A stretch of 64,000 nucleotides of DNA, from the NCBI GenBank assembly GCA_964410105.1, contig CAYPFY010000018.1, positions 6,666-70,665 of the forward strand. The letters run 5' to 3'. How positions within the stretch are numbered: the first letter of the stretch is position 1; each line of letters opens with the position of its first letter. The DNA is from CAYPFY01 sp964410105. GTDB lineage: Bacteria; Bacteroidota; Ignavibacteria; UBA10030; SZUA-254. This document shows, piece by piece, positions 42,662 to 51,951 of the stretch. A program made the position numbers and the translations under genes. The notes under the pieces were generated by a model that ran no database searches, had not been told where the DNA came from, and was given only the letters and a program-made list of their open reading frames with translations.

Positions 42662-44023
42662 CTAGAACCGAACGATTATGGAACCGATGATTCTGTTTTC
42701 GCTCGTCTCGAGATCAGCGGAATAATTCTGCGGATCCCCAATCGGCGCATTCCACCCGTTCGGCGACGTCAGCCCCCCGTGGCCCGCGAAATAAGGAACT
42801 GATGCCTGGCGATGAACGAATTCAAGCCCCCACGTCACGTGTTCCTCCGGCATGTACTGGATGCCGGTCGAAAAGTCCCATGCATCAAACTGATCCCCGG
42901 GGTTTTGACTCAGAATCCCCGCGCCGGGCGGAAGGAGGGCGAGGTATCGGCCGGGATTGTGCACCATGCCCCCTCCACATGTCCAGGCGAACTGTTCGTC
43001 CTCCCCGAGCCAGAGCCTGTTGTATGCCATCCAGCTGAGAAAATTCTGCGATGGGTTAAGGCTATCCCCCCCAAACGGCACGACGCCGTCGCCATTTTCG
43101 AATCCGATGTCCCCAGTCAGCGAGAGGGCGGCTTTCGGTATAAAACTGTCCGGGGAGTTGCGGTATCTCAGCAGGAAACTGTTGTCGCTGTGAAACCGAA
43201 ACCGTCCGGGGGAGACCGGCGTGTCCCAGCCGCCATAGGCGCTGGCAAGTATCGAAACCGACTCAACGGGTCTGTAAACCGTCTGGAACCCGAGGCCCGG
43301 CTGCTCGTTGAACATTCCGTAGGTCTGCCAGCCGTTGATCAGCCAGTATTCCAGTTTGAGGCGGTCCGTGGGAAATGTCTGCACGCGTATGCCGGTGAAG
43401 AACCACGGGGTGTTATCGGACGTGAAGGATGGCTGGTAATTCCAATTTTCGGAATTGTTGTATCCCAGAAGTCCCACATAGGACTTGAAAATGCCCACGT
43501 CGATGTTGATCCCGTGCATTTTGTCAACGTGCATTCCGACGTAACCCTCCGTGACATAGCGGAGAGCCGCATAAAGGTCGAACTGCCCCCTGAGAGGGGT
43601 CACGTCATTGCGCGGGACGCCCGTCGCCCGGGTGCCGAACTGCAGCATGAGTCTCCCCCGTGCCCTATTTTCCGGATCATGAAAATCGCCGCCGACTTCG
43701 ATGTAGGAAACATTGAATTCGTCAGATCGGAAGGTTGCCGTAGAGCCCGAATTCGTATGGTCGATCGGATGATGGAAATTGAAATTGTAATTGATGTCCA
43801 TCGTTACATCGCCCGTAAAATACTTGGAATCGAGCACCTGCCTGTGAAGCCGGCTGTTTCCCTGCAGCCATGTGAAATCCCCCCAGGCGAACGGTTCGCC
43901 CGCCGTCCGGGAAGAATCTGCCTGGGCGAAAATGATTTTTGCCGGTGCGAGAGTTAACGCCAGAACAACGAGTGCCAACGTGGGTGAGGTCGTCATAGGG
44001 CATCGAAAGGGGATGTGATTCAT
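42662..44023 (-). CDS. Outer-membrane porin-like barrel inserted in the kdp operon
   Basis: 453-residue predicted barrel of the OmpL/BBP2-like putative porin type. The signal segment is at about 10-33 (TSPTLALVVLALTLAPAKIIF). Aromatic-rich strands include FAWGDFTWLQGN, VTMDINYNFNFHHP and WNYQPSFTSDNTPWFFTGI. The terminal residue is Phe in GSIIVRF. Its start overlaps the kdpB stop by 4 bp and it ends 57 bp before kdpC, so it is translationally coupled to the K+ pump. That placement suggests a route for K+ (or another ion) across the outer membrane when Kdp is induced. Specificity is inference. Confidence 0.8.
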   Translation of the reverse strand: MNHIPFRCPMTTSPTLALVVLALTLAPAKIIFAQADSSRTAGEPFAWGDFTWLQGNSRLHRQVLDSKYFTGDVTMDINYNFNFHHPIDHTNSGSTATFRSDEFNVSYIEVGGDFHDPENRARGRLMLQFGTRATGVPRNDVTPLRGQFDLYAALRYVTEGYVGMHVDKMHGINIDVGIFKSYVGLLGYNNSENWNYQPSFTSDNTPWFFTGIRVQTFPTDRLKLEYWLINGWQTYGMFNEQPGLGFQTVYRPVESVSILASAYGGWDTPVSPGRFRFHSDNSFLLRYRNSPDSFIPKAALSLTGDIGFENGDGVVPFGGDSLNPSQNFLSWMAYNRLWLGEDEQFAWTCGGGMVHNPGRYLALLPPGAGILSQNPGDQFDAWDFSTGIQYMPEEHVTWGLEFVHRQASVPYFAGHGGLTSPNGWNAPIGDPQNYSADLETSENRIIGSIIVRF

Positions 44024-46104
44024 GTCCAGCCCAGCATCACGATGAGCATGTCAATTGCCTTGATCCCGATGAAAGGGGCGATCAGACCGCCGACTCCGTA
44101 GATGAGGATGTTCTTGCGAAGAGCGGCGGTCGCGCCGATTGCCCTGTACGTCACCCCGCGGAGGGCGAGGGGGATAAGCAGTATGATGATAAGCGCGTTG
44201 AAAATAACCGCGCTCAGGATAGCGCTCTGGGGCGATGACAGCCCCATGATGTTCAGGGCGGAGAGAGGGCCAGGCAAGCCGCTTCGCGAATAGAGCGGCC
44301 CGGCCATCGCCGGGATGATTGCGAAGTATTTTGCCACATCGTTGGCAATGCTGAAAGTCGTGAGGGCGCCCCGCGTCATGAGGAGCTTCTTCCCCGTCTC
44401 GACAACCTCGATGAGTTTCGTCGGATTGCTGTCGAGATCGACCATGTTCCCGGCTTCCCGCGCGGCCTGCGTTCCGGTGTTCATCGCAATTCCTACGTCG
44501 GCCTGGGCGAGAGCCGGGGCATCGTTCGTGCCGTCACCGATCATCCCCACCATGTGCCCCGCAGCCTGTTCCTCCCTGATCCTCTTCAGTTTGTCTTCAG
44601 GCCTCGCTTCGGCTATGAAATCATCCACACCCGCCTCCGCGGCAATGGCCGCGGCCGTCAGGGCATTGTCGCCCGTGATCATGACGGTCTTGATCCCCAT
44701 CTTCCTTAACTGCATGAATCGTTCCTTGATCCCTCCCTTCACGACATCCTTGAGCCTGATCGTCCCGAGGACCTCGCTGTTGTCGATGACGACGAGCGGG
44801 GTTGAGCCCTGTCTCGCCATGTCATCAACCCCGCGCGAAACTGCCTGAGGTATCGCCCCCTGAGCCTGTTTCAAGAATGTTTTGATCGCCTCGGACGACC
44901 CTTTCCGGATGGAGCGCGCCGCGAGCCCGTCGTGCCCGGCTATATCGACGCCGCTCATCTGGGTATGGGCCGAGAACGGAACGAAGTGAGCCGAAAGTTC
45001 GGAGACCGCTCTCCCCCTCAGTCCGTATTTCTCCTTTGCAAGCACGACGATCGATCGACCCTCCGGGGTTTCGTCCGCAAGCGATGACAGCTGCGCCGCA
45101 TCCGCCAACCTTTCCTGCGAAATTCCGGGGGCGGGCGTGAACTCGGTAGCCATACGGTTGCCTAAGGTGATGGTCCCCGTCTTGTCCAGGAGGAGGACAT
45201 CGACGTCCCCGGCCGCTTCCGCGGCTCTTCCGCTCGTCGCGATGACGTTTTGCCGGATAAGCCTGTCCATTCCGCTGATCCCGATCGCGCTTAGCAATCC
45301 TCCGATCGTCGTCGGTATGAGACAGACGAGGAGGGCCACGAGAACCGGGAGCGTCGTCAATCCCCCGGTGGGTCCGCCTGAGGCGAGTTCGCTGTAGTGG
45401 AAAAACGCCGGAAGAGACCCGACGGCGAGGAGAAAAATTATTGATAGCGCCGCCAGAAGGATCGTCAGCGCGATTTCATTCGGCGTTTTCTGGCGCTTCG
45501 AACCCTCCACAAGGTGGATGATTCTGTCGAGGAAGGTGTTTCCCGGCTCGGATGTCACGCGGATGAGGATCCGGTCGCTCAAGACTCGGGTGCCCCCGGT
45601 CACGGCGCTCCGCTCCTCCCCGCTTTCCCGGATGACGGGCGCCGACTCCCCCGTGATTGCCGACTCGTCCACGCTCGCTATTCCCTCGATGACGATTCCG
45701 TCTGCAGGGATGACATCGCCTGCCTCGCAGACGACGACATCCCCCTTGACAAGTTCGCTCGCCGAGATATTGGCCTCACCGCCATTGGCAAATTTTCGCG
45801 CCACCGTCTTCGTCCTTGCCTTTTTCAGGGCGTCGGCCTGGGCCTTCCCTCTCCCTTCTGCGATCGCTTCGGCAAAATTGGCGAAAAAGACCGTAAACCA
45901 GAGCCAGACCGTTATCTGAAATGTGAAGGGGGCAAATCGCGGGAGCTCCTCGACCAGAGTCCATGTTGATACCACGGCACAGACTGCGACGACGAACATC
46001 ACGGGGTTTTTTACCAGCAGCCGGGGATTGAATTTTCGGGCGGAATCCGCCAAGGCGGTCGCGAAGATTTTCCTGCTGAAGAGAAACCTGGTTTTCCGCG
46101 ACAT
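44020..46104 (-). CDS. kdpB: Potassium-transporting P-type ATPase KdpB
   Basis: Catalytic subunit of the KdpFABC potassium pump, 694 residues. Phosphorylated Asp307 is in LLDKTGTITLGN, actuator TGES in ITGESAPVIRE, nucleotide-binding KGSSEAIK, and hinge MIGDGTNDAPALAQADVGIAM. Seven membrane helices are expected. Start overlaps the kdpA stop by one base (TGATG), and the stop overlaps the porin start by 4 bp. Normal length and all catalytic residues present. Confidence 0.98.
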   Translation of the reverse strand: MSRKTRFLFSRKIFATALADSARKFNPRLLVKNPVMFVVAVCAVVSTWTLVEELPRFAPFTFQITVWLWFTVFFANFAEAIAEGRGKAQADALKKARTKTVARKFANGGEANISASELVKGDVVVCEAGDVIPADGIVIEGIASVDESAITGESAPVIRESGEERSAVTGGTRVLSDRILIRVTSEPGNTFLDRIIHLVEGSKRQKTPNEIALTILLAALSIIFLLAVGSLPAFFHYSELASGGPTGGLTTLPVLVALLVCLIPTTIGGLLSAIGISGMDRLIRQNVIATSGRAAEAAGDVDVLLLDKTGTITLGNRMATEFTPAPGISQERLADAAQLSSLADETPEGRSIVVLAKEKYGLRGRAVSELSAHFVPFSAHTQMSGVDIAGHDGLAARSIRKGSSEAIKTFLKQAQGAIPQAVSRGVDDMARQGSTPLVVIDNSEVLGTIRLKDVVKGGIKERFMQLRKMGIKTVMITGDNALTAAAIAAEAGVDDFIAEARPEDKLKRIREEQAAGHMVGMIGDGTNDAPALAQADVGIAMNTGTQAAREAGNMVDLDSNPTKLIEVVETGKKLLMTRGALTTFSIANDVAKYFAIIPAMAGPLYSRSGLPGPLSALNIMGLSSPQSAILSAVIFNALIIILLIPLALRGVTYRAIGATAALRKNILIYGVGGLIAPFIGIKAIDMLIVMLGWT

Positions 46105-47795
46105 CAGAAACTCACATGCTTCATCATGAGGAGATGCTCGGCGACGGGGCCGAGGGAGAGCGCCGGGAAAAAGGTCAAGGCCATGACGATGAGCATGACC
46201 GCGATCAGTAGCACCGCGAAAAGGGGGACGTCCGTCGGAAATGTCCCGGCAGAGACCGGCGTGATTCTCTTCCGGGAAAGACTTCCCGCTATCGCAAGGA
46301 CCGGCAGGATGACTCCAAATCTTCCGATAATCATCCCCGCTGCCAGCAGGAGATTGTAAAAGGGGCTGTTCGCGCTGAGGCCCGCGAGAGCGCTTCCGTT
46401 GTTGCCCGCCGCAGATGTGAAAGCGTAGAGGATCTCCGACAGCCCGTGAGGACCCGCGTTGTTCAATCCCGCGAGCCCGGCATCCGTCACGGAGGCGATG
46501 GCCGCACCTACCAGGATGACCGCGCTGGGCGCAATCGAAGCCAGCGCCGCCATCTTCACCTCGAACGCTTCGATTTTTTTGCCCAGGTATTCAGGAGTCC
46601 GCCCCACCATCAGACCCGCGATGAAGACGGTGAGGAACACGAAGACCAGGATGCCGTAGATGCCCGCTCCCACCCCGCCGAAGATCACCTCTCCCAGCAT
46701 GATGTTGAGCATGGCTACCATTCCCGAGAGAGGCGAAAGGCTGTCATGCATCGCGTTCACCGAGCCGTTCGACGCCGACGTGGTTGCCACAGACCATAGC
46801 ACGCTGTTCGCGGCGCCGAAACGGGCCTCCTTCCCCTCCATCCCGGCAGCCACCTGCGTCACGGCATTGATGTGATATTCCGACCAAAGAGATAGTCCGA
46901 GGAACACAAGGAAAAGCGACATCATGCACCACCAGAGAATCCATCCCTGTCGCCTCGACCCGACCATCACGCCGTACGCGTACACAAGCGCTGAGGGGAG
47001 TAAGAGAATTTCAAGCATTTCGAGAAAATTGCTGAACGGGGTCGGGTTTTCGAACGGATGAGCGCTGTTGGCATTGAAGAATCCGCCCCCGTTCGTACCA
47101 AGCTGCTTTATGGCAACCTGCGACGCGACTGGTCCCACAGGGATTACCTGCTCGGCTCCCTCAAGGGTCGATGCCCGAGCGTAACCCCCCAGGGTCTGCA
47201 CCACGCCCTGACCCGCCAGAAGCATCGCGGTGACGAATGCGAGGGGGAGAAGGAGGTGGAGTGTCGACCGAACAAGGTCTGCCCAGAAATTGCCGAGCTC
47301 ATTGGAATTCCTGTTCAGAACGCCGCGAATGAGTGCGACCATGACCGCTATGCCCGTGGCAGCGCTGAGGAAGTTTTGCACCGTCAGTCCCGCGAGCTGA
47401 GTCAAATAACTCATCGTCGTTTCACCGGAATAGGCCTGCCAGTTTGTGTTGGTCATGAAGCTGACGGCAGTGTTGAGCGCAAGATGCCACCCGACATCCG
47501 GGAGGTGTTGAGGATTGAGGGGAAGGTGAGACTGAAATGTCTGAAGCAGATAGAGAACAGCGAAACCGAACAGGTTGAAGACGAGCAAGGCGGAGGCGTA
47601 TTCCTTCCAGTTCATCCCGATTCCCGGGTCAATTCCCGAGAGTCTGTAAACGATCCGCTCCAGCCATCCCGTCACCGGCGTAAGGATCGTCCGCTTGCCG
47701 TTGAGTATGCGGGCCGTTATCTGGCCCAGAACCGGAGTAAGCGCCCCAAGGACCAGGAGATATACCCCGATCTGACCGATATCAGAAAATCTCAA
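46104..47795 (-). CDS. kdpA: Potassium-binding channel-like subunit KdpA
   Basis: 563-residue membrane protein of the SKT superfamily that carries the K+ selectivity filter. The four repeat pore loops include VSFMTNTNWQAYSGETTMSY, QLGTNGGGFFNANSAHPFENP, TTSASNGSVNAMHDSLSPL and SAAGNNGSALAGLS. The start is a TTG at 47795 that overlaps the TGA of kdpF by 4 bp; this reading gives the family N-terminus (RFSDIGQIGVYLL). It is followed directly by kdpB. Confidence 0.97.
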   Translation of the reverse strand: MRFSDIGQIGVYLLVLGALTPVLGQITARILNGKRTILTPVTGWLERIVYRLSGIDPGIGMNWKEYASALLVFNLFGFAVLYLLQTFQSHLPLNPQHLPDVGWHLALNTAVSFMTNTNWQAYSGETTMSYLTQLAGLTVQNFLSAATGIAVMVALIRGVLNRNSNELGNFWADLVRSTLHLLLPLAFVTAMLLAGQGVVQTLGGYARASTLEGAEQVIPVGPVASQVAIKQLGTNGGGFFNANSAHPFENPTPFSNFLEMLEILLLPSALVYAYGVMVGSRRQGWILWWCMMSLFLVFLGLSLWSEYHINAVTQVAAGMEGKEARFGAANSVLWSVATTSASNGSVNAMHDSLSPLSGMVAMLNIMLGEVIFGGVGAGIYGILVFVFLTVFIAGLMVGRTPEYLGKKIEAFEVKMAALASIAPSAVILVGAAIASVTDAGLAGLNNAGPHGLSEILYAFTSAAGNNGSALAGLSANSPFYNLLLAAGMIIGRFGVILPVLAIAGSLSRKRITPVSAGTFPTDVPLFAVLLIAVMLIVMALTFFPALSLGPVAEHLLMMKHVSF

Positions 47796-47869
47796 AATCT
47801 CTCCGGCCTGATCAATACATAACCCAGATACAGGAGGAGGAGTATTCCCACCACCATTCCGCCGATCAT
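47792..47869 (-). CDS. kdpF: KdpF, 25-residue membrane subunit
   Basis: Encodes a single hydrophobic helix, MIGGMVVGILLLLYLGYVLI, followed by RPERF and TGA. KdpF peptides are 25-30 residues, sit against KdpA and end in a short basic tail like this. Its stop overlaps the TTG start of kdpA by 4 bp, the expected position. It is normally missed by gene finders because of its size. Confidence 0.88.
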   Translation of the reverse strand: MIGGMVVGILLLLYLGYVLIRPERF

Positions 47870-47940
47870 TTTAGTCAGAAAAAGATCGACAGCCGGAGGC
47901 CCAAAGGCAATGAAAGTGTTCTAAAGAGATGGCCCGGAAC

Positions 47941-47957
47941 TGTTAAGAAGATGTAAA
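47941..47957 (-). promoter_or_regulatory. Candidate kdp operator/promoter (11-bp repeat)
   Basis: On the minus strand TTTACA and TTAACA lie 11 bp apart, about 72 bp before kdpF. E. coli KdpE binds a TTTATAC-N-TTTACA-like pair. TTAACA could also serve as a -35, with TAGAAC (47918-47923) 17 bp downstream as a -10. The geometry also resembles the Pho boxes in this window, so the regulator is ambiguous. Confidence 0.4.
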
Positions 47958-47985
47958 GAGAGGCGGGCGAAGCCCGTTCAGGCGA

Positions 47986-48729
47986 TCATTTTGCAGGCTT
48001 GCCCTGGCGCGCGACGGATTCAGTGGCCTCCCGGATTTTTTCCTGGTCTCCGAGGTAATAATGTTTCAGCGGTTTCAGGCCTTCGTCAAGCTCATAGACG
48101 AGCGGAATGCCGGTGGGGATGTTCAGGTCGAGGATCTTCTCATCGGAAATCGAGTCCAAATATTTGACGAGCGCCCGCAGGCTGTTTCCGTGCGCGGCGA
48201 TGATGACCTTTCTGCCTGCCATGATAGCCGGGGCGATTTCTTCATGCCAGTACGGCAGGAATCGACCAACCGTGTCCTTGAGACATTCCGTCAGAGGGGG
48301 ATTCTCGATGGTTTTGTACCGAATGTCGTTGGCCGGGTTTCGAGGGTCACCGGGGTCAAGAGCAGGAGGGGGGATGTCGTAACTTCGACGCCAGAGGAGT
48401 ACCTGCTTCTCGCCATACCTGGCGGCGGTTTCCGACTTGTTTAATCCCTGGAGGGCGCCGTAATGTCTCTCGTTCAGACGCCATGAATTTCTCACCGGTA
48501 TCCACATGAGATCGAGTTGGTCGAGGGAGATCCAGAGGGTCCGCACAGCCCGCTTGAGGAGGGACGTGAACGCCATGTCGAATGAAAATCCATTTTCCCG
48601 CAAAACGCGCCCCGCCGAGCGCGCCTCACCGATCCCTTTTTCCGAGAGATCGACGTCAGTCCATCCCGTGAAACGGTTTTCCTCGTTCCAGACGCTTTCA
48701 CCATGACGGAGCAACACGATCTTGCGCAC
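47986..48729 (-). CDS. gpmA: 2,3-bisphosphoglycerate-dependent phosphoglycerate mutase
   Basis: Glycolytic mutase interconverting 3- and 2-phosphoglycerate, 247 residues. Phosphohistidine His9 is in LLRHGESVWN, followed by NRFTGWTDVDLSEKG. RLNERHYGALQGLNKSET holds the catalytic Glu, and IAAHGNSLRALVKYL the second His. It starts eight bases after the stop of the PhoR-like kinase and is likely co-transcribed with it, an odd pairing of a glycolytic enzyme with a sensor kinase. Confidence 0.97.
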   Translation of the reverse strand: MRKIVLLRHGESVWNEENRFTGWTDVDLSEKGIGEARSAGRVLRENGFSFDMAFTSLLKRAVRTLWISLDQLDLMWIPVRNSWRLNERHYGALQGLNKSETAARYGEKQVLLWRRSYDIPPPALDPGDPRNPANDIRYKTIENPPLTECLKDTVGRFLPYWHEEIAPAIMAGRKVIIAAHGNSLRALVKYLDSISDEKILDLNIPTGIPLVYELDEGLKPLKHYYLGDQEKIREATESVARQGKPAK

Positions 48730-48737
48730 GACGTCCC

Positions 48738-50174
48738 CTATGTTTTCAGGATGAAGCTGAATGAACTCCCGGAACCCACACGGCTCTCAACATCGACCCT
48801 GCTTCCGTGGGCTTCGACGATGTGTTTGACGATCGCAAGACCGAGCCCTGTTCCCCCTGCTTCTCTCGACCGCTCCTTATCCACCCTGTAGAATCTCTCG
48901 AATATTCTGGGTAGATGCTCTGCCGCAATTCCCACGCCCGTGTCCCGGACGGTGACTTTGACAGCCCCATCGTCCCGATGGGCGGAGATGACCACTTTTC
49001 CTCCCGAAACATTATAACTGATGGCGTTGCCGACGAGGTTGATCAGAACCTGCTTTAACCGCTCCCTGTCCCCCAGGACATCGGTCTCCGGCGACGGCTC
49101 GAGGCTCAATGAAATCCCCTTCTGCACGGCTACCGGGGTCATTTCCGTGAGCACCTGGCGGAGCAATTCCTGAAGGGGGAAATACCTGAAACTCAGTTTC
49201 ATGTCTCCCGACTGAATCCTCGATATCTCGATCAGGTCGGCAAGGAGGACGTTCAGCCGCTCGGTGTTGTGGAGGGCCCGCCTCACAAACTCCTTGTTCA
49301 CGGCCGGGTCCTCGATCGCGCCACCGAGGAGAGTTTCAAGCATCCCCTGCACGGCAAAGATAGGCGTCCGAAGCTCGTGCGAAACGTTTCCCAGAAATTC
49401 GCTCCGCACCCGCTCCAATTTTTTGAGGCTCGCGATGTCTGCTCTCAGCCTGTCGATCATCCCATTGATCGTCTCGGCCAGTTTCCCGAGCTCGTCCCCC
49501 GTTTCCACAGGCAGCTGGCGGTCATAGGTCCCGCCCCGGATTTCAGAAGCAATTCTCTCCATGTTTTTTACCGGCGCTGCGAGCCTGTGGGATAGCATCA
49601 CGGCCGCAAGGACGACGATCGCCAGGACGACGGAGCTTGCCACAAGAATTTTCGAGCGGATGGCCGACATAAGGTCGTTGACCTGGGTTAGCGGGACCCC
49701 CACCCTGAGTATCGCCGCCTCCGCCATGCTGCCCGCAAACGGATGTGCGAGCGCCCGCGCAAAGTATAACATCTCGATTCCGAGCGTGGCGCTCGTGCGA
49801 GAACTGGCCCCGCTCCCATGTGCCAGCGCTTCCATGACTTCTGGCCTCCCCGCATGGTTTTCCATGGCGCCCAATTCCGCTGGCTCCCGTTCCGACTCAA
49901 AGACGACCCTTCCATCCCGGGCTATGAGGGTGAGGCGCACGGAGGCCGCGCGGGAGAATGTCTGCAGCCGTCCATAATAAAGGGAATCGCCGGACGGCGA
50001 GATCAGTCTCACGATGTATTCCGCTTCTTCGGAATGCCGCTTCAGTTCGTCCAGGACCCTGGACCGAAAGTATGCATCAAGTGTGATCGTCGAGAAGATG
50101 CCCGCCACGACGATGACACCGAAGGAAAGGGAGAGGAGTACCAGAGTGAGCTTTGTCTGTATGCGCATTCGCAA
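48738..50174 (-). CDS. PhoR-like membrane sensor histidine kinase
   Basis: 478-residue kinase. Membrane helix at about 8-30, periplasmic or membrane-proximal sensor region to about 165, second helix at about 172-193 (ILVASSVVLAIVVLAAVML). HAMP-like linker (LAAPVKNMERIASEIRGG), then HisKA with SHELRTPIFA, N-box INLVGNAISYN, DTGVGIA and GTGLGLAIVKH. It lies on the same strand as the PhoB-like regulator at 52 kb but is separated from it by a plus-strand phosphate transport operon. By location it is the best candidate for the phosphate sensor PhoR; sequence alone cannot prove that. Confidence 0.85.
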   Translation of the reverse strand: MRMRIQTKLTLVLLSLSFGVIVVAGIFSTITLDAYFRSRVLDELKRHSEEAEYIVRLISPSGDSLYYGRLQTFSRAASVRLTLIARDGRVVFESEREPAELGAMENHAGRPEVMEALAHGSGASSRTSATLGIEMLYFARALAHPFAGSMAEAAILRVGVPLTQVNDLMSAIRSKILVASSVVLAIVVLAAVMLSHRLAAPVKNMERIASEIRGGTYDRQLPVETGDELGKLAETINGMIDRLRADIASLKKLERVRSEFLGNVSHELRTPIFAVQGMLETLLGGAIEDPAVNKEFVRRALHNTERLNVLLADLIEISRIQSGDMKLSFRYFPLQELLRQVLTEMTPVAVQKGISLSLEPSPETDVLGDRERLKQVLINLVGNAISYNVSGGKVVISAHRDDGAVKVTVRDTGVGIAAEHLPRIFERFYRVDKERSREAGGTGLGLAIVKHIVEAHGSRVDVESRVGSGSSFSFILKT

Positions 50175-50313
50175 TCACCGGCGGTACATTGTACGAAGAA
50201 CCGCCTCGAAAATCAAAGACGGTAACATGCGCCGTCTCATGTATTGGATATAAGAAGAATAATATGTATCTTCTCCACGCTCATTTCCCCCAGAACTTCC
50301 AAAGGTTTTTCCC

Positions 50314-50958
50314 ATGCGGCTCGATCGAATCATCCAGGTTCTCCTGCCTCACGACGAGAAGTTTTATGGCTTTTTTGAGGAGTCGTCGGAAAATCTCGTC
50401 GAGGCGATGAAGCTTCTTTCCGAGCTCTTTCAGGCGAAAGGGCTCGACCGCGAACTCATTCTCAATAAGATCCACGACCGCGAGCATCTCGGCGACACGG
50501 TCACCCACAAGATCTATGCCGAGCTGAGCGCGACCTTCGTCACGCCATTCGATCGAGAGGATATTCACCTTCTCGCATCCGCTCTCGATGACGTGATGGA
50601 TTTCATTGACGGCAGCTCGTCACGGTTCGTCCTGTATAAGATTGACGCCTGCCCCCCGGACATGGCGAAGATGATCGAGATTCTCCAGAAACAGGTCGCC
50701 GAAATCAAACGCGGCGTCTCGCTGCTGAGGGATTTCCGCCAGGCCGAGGAGCTTCAGAAGATCCTGGAGAAAATCAATGAATATGAGAATGACGCTGATG
50801 CCATCTTCGAGCACGCCATCGCAAAACTCTTCGACCTTGAGAAGGATCCTGTGAAAATCATCAAGCTCAAGGAAATCTACGTGGGGCTCGAGACCGCTAC
50901 CGATAAATGCGAGGACGCAGCGAATGTCATGGAGTCCCTCCTGATAAAGCACGGCTGA
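50314..50958 (+). CDS. DUF47/PhoU-like phosphate transport regulator
   Basis: 214-residue helical protein of the DUF47 family, distant PhoU relatives encoded next to Pit transporters, where they are thought to regulate the permease. Matching blocks: FYGFFEESSENLVEAMKLL, IHDREHLGDTVTHKIYAEL, TPFDREDIHLLASALDDVMDFIDG and the C-terminal EIYVGLETATDKCEDAANVMESLLIKH. ATG at 50314. It ends 11 bp before pit on the same strand. Confidence 0.93.
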   Translation: MRLDRIIQVLLPHDEKFYGFFEESSENLVEAMKLLSELFQAKGLDRELILNKIHDREHLGDTVTHKIYAELSATFVTPFDREDIHLLASALDDVMDFIDGSSSRFVLYKIDACPPDMAKMIEILQKQVAEIKRGVSLLRDFRQAEELQKILEKINEYENDADAIFEHAIAKLFDLEKDPVKIIKLKEIYVGLETATDKCEDAANVMESLLIKHG

Positions 50959-50969
50959 TCCTTCCCCGA

Positions 50970-51950
50970 ATGCTGATCCTCGTCATTATTTTCATCGCGC
51001 TGGTCTTCGATTTTCTGAACGGGTTTCACGATTCGGCGAATTCCATCGCGACCATCGTCTCGACCCGCGTGTTGACCCCCCGGAAAGCCGTCATGTGGGC
51101 CGCCTTCTTCAACCTCGTGGCTGCCTTCCTCTTCGACGTCCATGTGGCCAAAACTCTCGGCAAAGGCCTCGTCGATCTTTCTGCCGTCAATGAATTCGTG
51201 ATCATGTCGGGCCTCCTCGGAGCGATCGTGTGGAATATCATAACCTGGTACTACGGGCTCCCGACCAGTTCGTCGCACGCGCTCATCGGAGGCTATGCAG
51301 GCGCTGCCATAGCAAAGGCGGGGATCGGGGCTATTCTCTTTGACGGGTGGACGAAGACCCTCATCTTCATCGTTGTCGCGCCGATGATGGGCCTTGTCAT
51401 GGGGTTTCTCCTGATGGCGGCGCTTATGTGGATTTATCATGACCGCCCTTCGACTAGGATCAATTTCGTGTTCAGGAAACTTCAGCTTATTTCCGCGGCG
51501 CTCTACAGCCTCGGACACGGCACCAACGACGCTCAGAAAACCATGGGGGTGATCACGGGGCTGCTTGTGACGGCCCGAGTCCTCAAAACCTTTGAGGTTC
51601 CCTACTGGGTGATATTGATGTCGCACTTCGCTATTGCGCTCGGCACGCTCTTCGGGGGGTGGAGAATCGTGAAGACGATGGGCCAGAAGATTACGAAACT
51701 CAAACCGACCGGCGGATTCTGCGCCGAAACCGCAGGCGGAATAACTCTTCTTGTCACTGCATGGGGGGGGATTCCGGTGAGCACGACTCACACCATAACG
51801 GGCGCCATCATGGGGGTCGGCGCCACGAAACGTCTCTCGGGCGTCCGATGGGGCCTTGCCGGGAATATCATCATGGCTTGGATTCTTACGATCCCCGCCT
51901 CCGCGCTTGTGGGGGCGATCGCCTACGGACTCGTCTCCCTCTTCGTGTGA
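50970..51950 (+). CDS. pit: Low-affinity inorganic phosphate transporter PiT
   Basis: 326-residue inner-membrane permease that imports phosphate, usually as a metal-phosphate complex or with a cation. Two inverted halves carry the signatures FDFLNGFHDSANSIATIVSTR and SLGHGTNDAQKTMGVITG. The other family pair is GLPTSSSHALIGGYAG and GIPVSTTHTITGAIMGVG. Start at ATG 50970; an upstream in-frame extension overlaps DUF47 and adds nothing. It converges with the PhoB-like gene, the stops being one base apart. Confidence 0.94.
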   Translation: MLILVIIFIALVFDFLNGFHDSANSIATIVSTRVLTPRKAVMWAAFFNLVAAFLFDVHVAKTLGKGLVDLSAVNEFVIMSGLLGAIVWNIITWYYGLPTSSSHALIGGYAGAAIAKAGIGAILFDGWTKTLIFIVVAPMMGLVMGFLLMAALMWIYHDRPSTRINFVFRKLQLISAALYSLGHGTNDAQKTMGVITGLLVTARVLKTFEVPYWVILMSHFAIALGTLFGGWRIVKTMGQKITKLKPTGGFCAETAGGITLLVTAWGGIPVSTTHTITGAIMGVGATKRLSGVRWGLAGNIIMAWILTIPASALVGAIAYGLVSLFV

Positions 51951-51951
51951 G

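Noticed and set aside
50220..50313. Pho box upstream of DUF47-pit
   Set aside because: GGTAACATG is present, but no second hexamer lies 11 bp away, so it does not meet the pattern of the other boxes.
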